DNA of 7,367 nucleotides from Alphaproteobacteria bacterium (GTDB lineage: Bacteria > Pseudomonadota > Alphaproteobacteria > RUG11792). The notes beneath the pieces are model-generated. The model was not told where the DNA came from. It searched no databases and saw only the letters and a list, made by a program, of their open reading frames with translations. Each line of letters starts with the position of its first letter. Position 1 is the first letter of the stretch. The stretch covers positions 1 to 7,367 of the forward strand of contig BNWD01000035.1 in NCBI GenBank assembly GCA_025998575.1. Direction: 5' to 3'. This document shows, in pieces, positions 6,025 to 7,367 of this stretch. The translations under genes and the position numbers were made by a program.

Positions 6025-6783
6025 TTAGTTATTCGTAAACGGGCCAACAGGATTGCCAGAGATGAATTGCTGTACGAATGGATTTGCAGTAGTTATCAGG
6101 TTCATATTCGTTCCTTCCCAGATCATTTTGCCGTGATGCAGTAGCCCGACGCGATCGCTTATTTGCTTTAGGCTGTTTATGTCGTGAGTGATCGAAAGAG
6201 CCGAGATACCAAGTTCTTTGGTGCATTTCACGATGAGCTCGTTTATCGTTCCGCTCGTTATCGGATCAAGCCCTGTCGTTGGTTCGTCGAAGAAAATAAT
6301 GTGAGGATTCATAGCTATAGCCCGCGCGAGAGCAACGCGTTTTTGCATGCCTCCGGAAAGGTCGGATGGAAACAAATTTGCTATTTTTTCATCAAGATTA
6401 ACTGCGGCAAGCTTCTCAAGAGAGATTTTACTCGCCTCTTTCGCAGATAGCCCATAGCCATAAACAAGCCCGAAAGATACATTGTCGATAACTGTCATGC
6501 TATCGAAAAGCGCGCCTCCTTGGTATAAAACTCCGCACTTCAAAAGCGTCTGCAAGCGTTCTTTTTGTCGCATTTCGCCGACTACTTTCCCATTAATTTT
6601 GACTACGCCTGAATCAGGTTTTACCAGGCCTAAGATGCATTTGAGCAAAACAGATTTCCCTGTTCCGGATCCTCCGATAACGACATACGATTCACCTGCC
6701 GATATATTCAACGATATACCATCCAAGACAGTTTTGCTTCCAAATGATTTTTTCAAATCTTTGATTTCTATAACAAACTTCAT
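6025..6783 (-). CDS. mlaF: ABC transporter ATP-binding protein, MlaF/Mkl type (phospholipid transport)
   Basis: This is a cytoplasmic ATPase subunit expected to pair with an MlaE-type permease and an MlaD-type MCE protein to move phospholipids between inner and outer membrane. All ABC motifs are intact: Walker A GGSGTGKS (37-44), Q88 in YQGGALFDSMTV, signature LSGGMQKR (142-149), Walker B HIIFFDEPTTGLDP (161-174) with E167 catalytic, and the switch His200 in ITHD. The GALFDS-x-TV stretch after the Q-loop and the C-terminal FVQQFISG-x-x-x-GPF (236-248) are marks of the MlaF/Mkl branch. At 252 residues it is slightly shorter than E. coli MlaF. The ATG at 6783 has GGTGAG five bases upstream. No mlaE or mlaD is visible on either side, so partners must lie elsewhere, as happens in reduced genomes. 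A 12-codon frame ends across its start. Confidence 0.92.
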   Translation of the reverse strand: MKFVIEIKDLKKSFGSKTVLDGISLNISAGESYVVIGGSGTGKSVLLKCILGLVKPDSGVVKINGKVVGEMRQKERLQTLLKCGVLYQGGALFDSMTVIDNVSFGLVYGYGLSAKEASKISLEKLAAVNLDEKIANLFPSDLSGGMQKRVALARAIAMNPHIIFFDEPTTGLDPITSGTINELIVKCTKELGISALSITHDINSLKQISDRVGLLHHGKMIWEGTNMNLITTANPFVQQFISGNPVGPFTNN

Positions 6784-6818
6784 GCAAGCTCACCAACAAT
6801 TATATCAAAGTCTTTCAT
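6780..6818 (-). other. 12-codon frame overlapping the mlaF start by ATGA
   Basis: The minus-strand frame MKDFDIIVGELA starts at 6818 and its TGA overlaps the mlaF ATG as ATGA. The GGTGAG ribosome site of mlaF lies within it. It could be a leader peptide that couples translation, or chance. It does not match the C-terminus of an MlaE permease as I know it. Confidence 0.2.
6789..6794 (-). promoter_or_regulatory. ribosome binding site of mlaF
   Basis: GGTGAG on the minus strand, five bases before the ATG at 6783, is a moderate Shine-Dalgarno match that supports the chosen start. Confidence 0.5.
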
Positions 6819-7254
6819 GCTTCTTTTTGAAAATTACTAGTCCATCATATTAGAAGAATACCATAAAACTACATAGATTCTCTTCAATAACTGCTCGCAA
6901 TTCCTAAGTTCGCAACTGATATTTTGTGGCAAAAATTAATATACCAACTTTCAATAGCGATTAGAAAATTTCCAGAATACATGAAGCCTTGGAGAATATT
7001 TAGATGTAATTTAGTATTATGCGAAATTAACACTTCATATTTGCCTTTCAAAACTATAGAACGCACAAAGCATAAGAGTTAGAATAAGCATTATGTAATA
7101 TAAGAATTCGTTTCAATCTTCTAATTTCTATGATAAATTCTGTAAAATATATAATAAAAATCATATTAGATTTTTTATCCTTGTGACAAACGCCATAAAC
7201 TCCAAGCGCCTAAATAGATGCTATAAAACATGGAAAATATTTTTATATAAACCA
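6819..7254. other. gene-poor stretch upstream of mlaF
   Basis: I see no supportable gene here. A 60-codon minus-strand frame at 6884-7066 and another overlapping it (ending in TAG at 7054-7056, open upstream to about 7210) have no ribosome site and no familiar motif. The expected mlaE is absent. I found no convincing promoter for mlaF by eye, though the AT-rich sequence offers many weak -10 candidates. Confidence 0.4.
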
Positions 7255-7350
7255 CTCATCAGGAAGCTACAGAGTTTTAAATCAAGAAAAATCCTATTAT
7301 TGCAATTAATTTTGATCCTATTTTCTTTATTATAGTATCGCTGACATTAA
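7255..7350 (-). repeat. R2 repeat copy D, inverted partial copy
   Basis: Read on the minus strand this matches the 3' part of the plus-strand R2 copies. It has AGCGATAC-ATAATAA (copy B: AGCGATACCATAATAA), a TTCTTGATTTAAAACTCT block identical to copy A, and TTCCTGATGAG as in copy 1. It preserves both the insertion seen in copy A and the downstream segment seen only in copy 1, so it bridges the two. Translation gives SDTIIKK then KLIAIIGFFLI before a stop. It shows that R2 is dispersed beyond the tandem cluster and on both strands. Confidence 0.55.
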
Positions 7351-7367
7351 CATTCTTTCTTATTATG

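Noticed and set aside
6884..7066. Minus-strand frame of 60 codons upstream of mlaF, considered as an MlaE remnant.
   Set aside because: It lacks the hydrophobic helices and motifs of MlaE and has no ribosome site; a chance frame is likelier.

Overview
The window looks like a piece of a reduced, AT-rich alphaproteobacterial genome, probably a host-associated lineage such as Holosporales or Rickettsiales. That placement is inference. It rests on the gene set (AI-2E-type permease, CDP-alcohol phosphatidyltransferase, nucleoside diphosphate kinase, Mla-type ABC ATPase), the low coding density, and the contrast between intact housekeeping genes and long decayed stretches. For example, bases 6301-6360 inside the ABC gene have 33 G/C of 60, while bases 3901-3960 in the gene-poor part have 16 of 60.

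Layout: (1) 89-1138 (+) is a complete AI-2E/PerM-family membrane protein. (2) 1139-1529 has no supportable gene. (3) 1530-2484 (-) is a two-gene unit, ndk followed by a CDP-alcohol phosphatidyltransferase whose start overlaps the end of ndk. Its likely promoter at 2511-2544 overlaps a perfect 16-bp palindrome. (4) 2485-6024 is about 3.5 kb without an intact recognisable gene. It is not random: it is built largely of diverged copies of two repeat families. (5) 6025-6783 (-) is a complete MlaF/Mkl-type ABC ATPase. (6) 6784-7367 is gene-poor and ends in an inverted copy of the second repeat family.

Family R1 has four copies, all coding on the minus strand (about 2502-2757, 3190-3524, 4554-4893, 5485-5755). 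Two of them, about 320 bp each, align along their whole length. They encode a short protein with the shared core RIW-x-x-G-G-x-NLRCFS-x-FD. Every copy is broken or truncated relative to the others. The C-terminal half resembles RelE/HigB-type (phage Gp49-like) toxins, which is an inference from pattern only. Family R2 has a tandem pair of about 310 bp on the plus strand (3873-4190, 4221-4525), a shorter related copy just upstream (3565-3765) that keeps a 47-codon frame, and an inverted copy at the right edge (7255-7350). The tandem pair keeps a TTGACA box, a 15-17 bp palindrome and an AAGGAG box in the same order.

The four intact genes concern envelope lipids and nucleotide supply: phospholipid head-group transfer, phospholipid transport energised by the ABC ATPase, NTP balancing and a membrane permease. 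The R1/R2 region is best read as a decayed multicopy accessory cluster. Whether intact relatives exist elsewhere in the genome is the main open question. No tRNA, rRNA, CRISPR array, transposase or convincing intrinsic terminator was seen.
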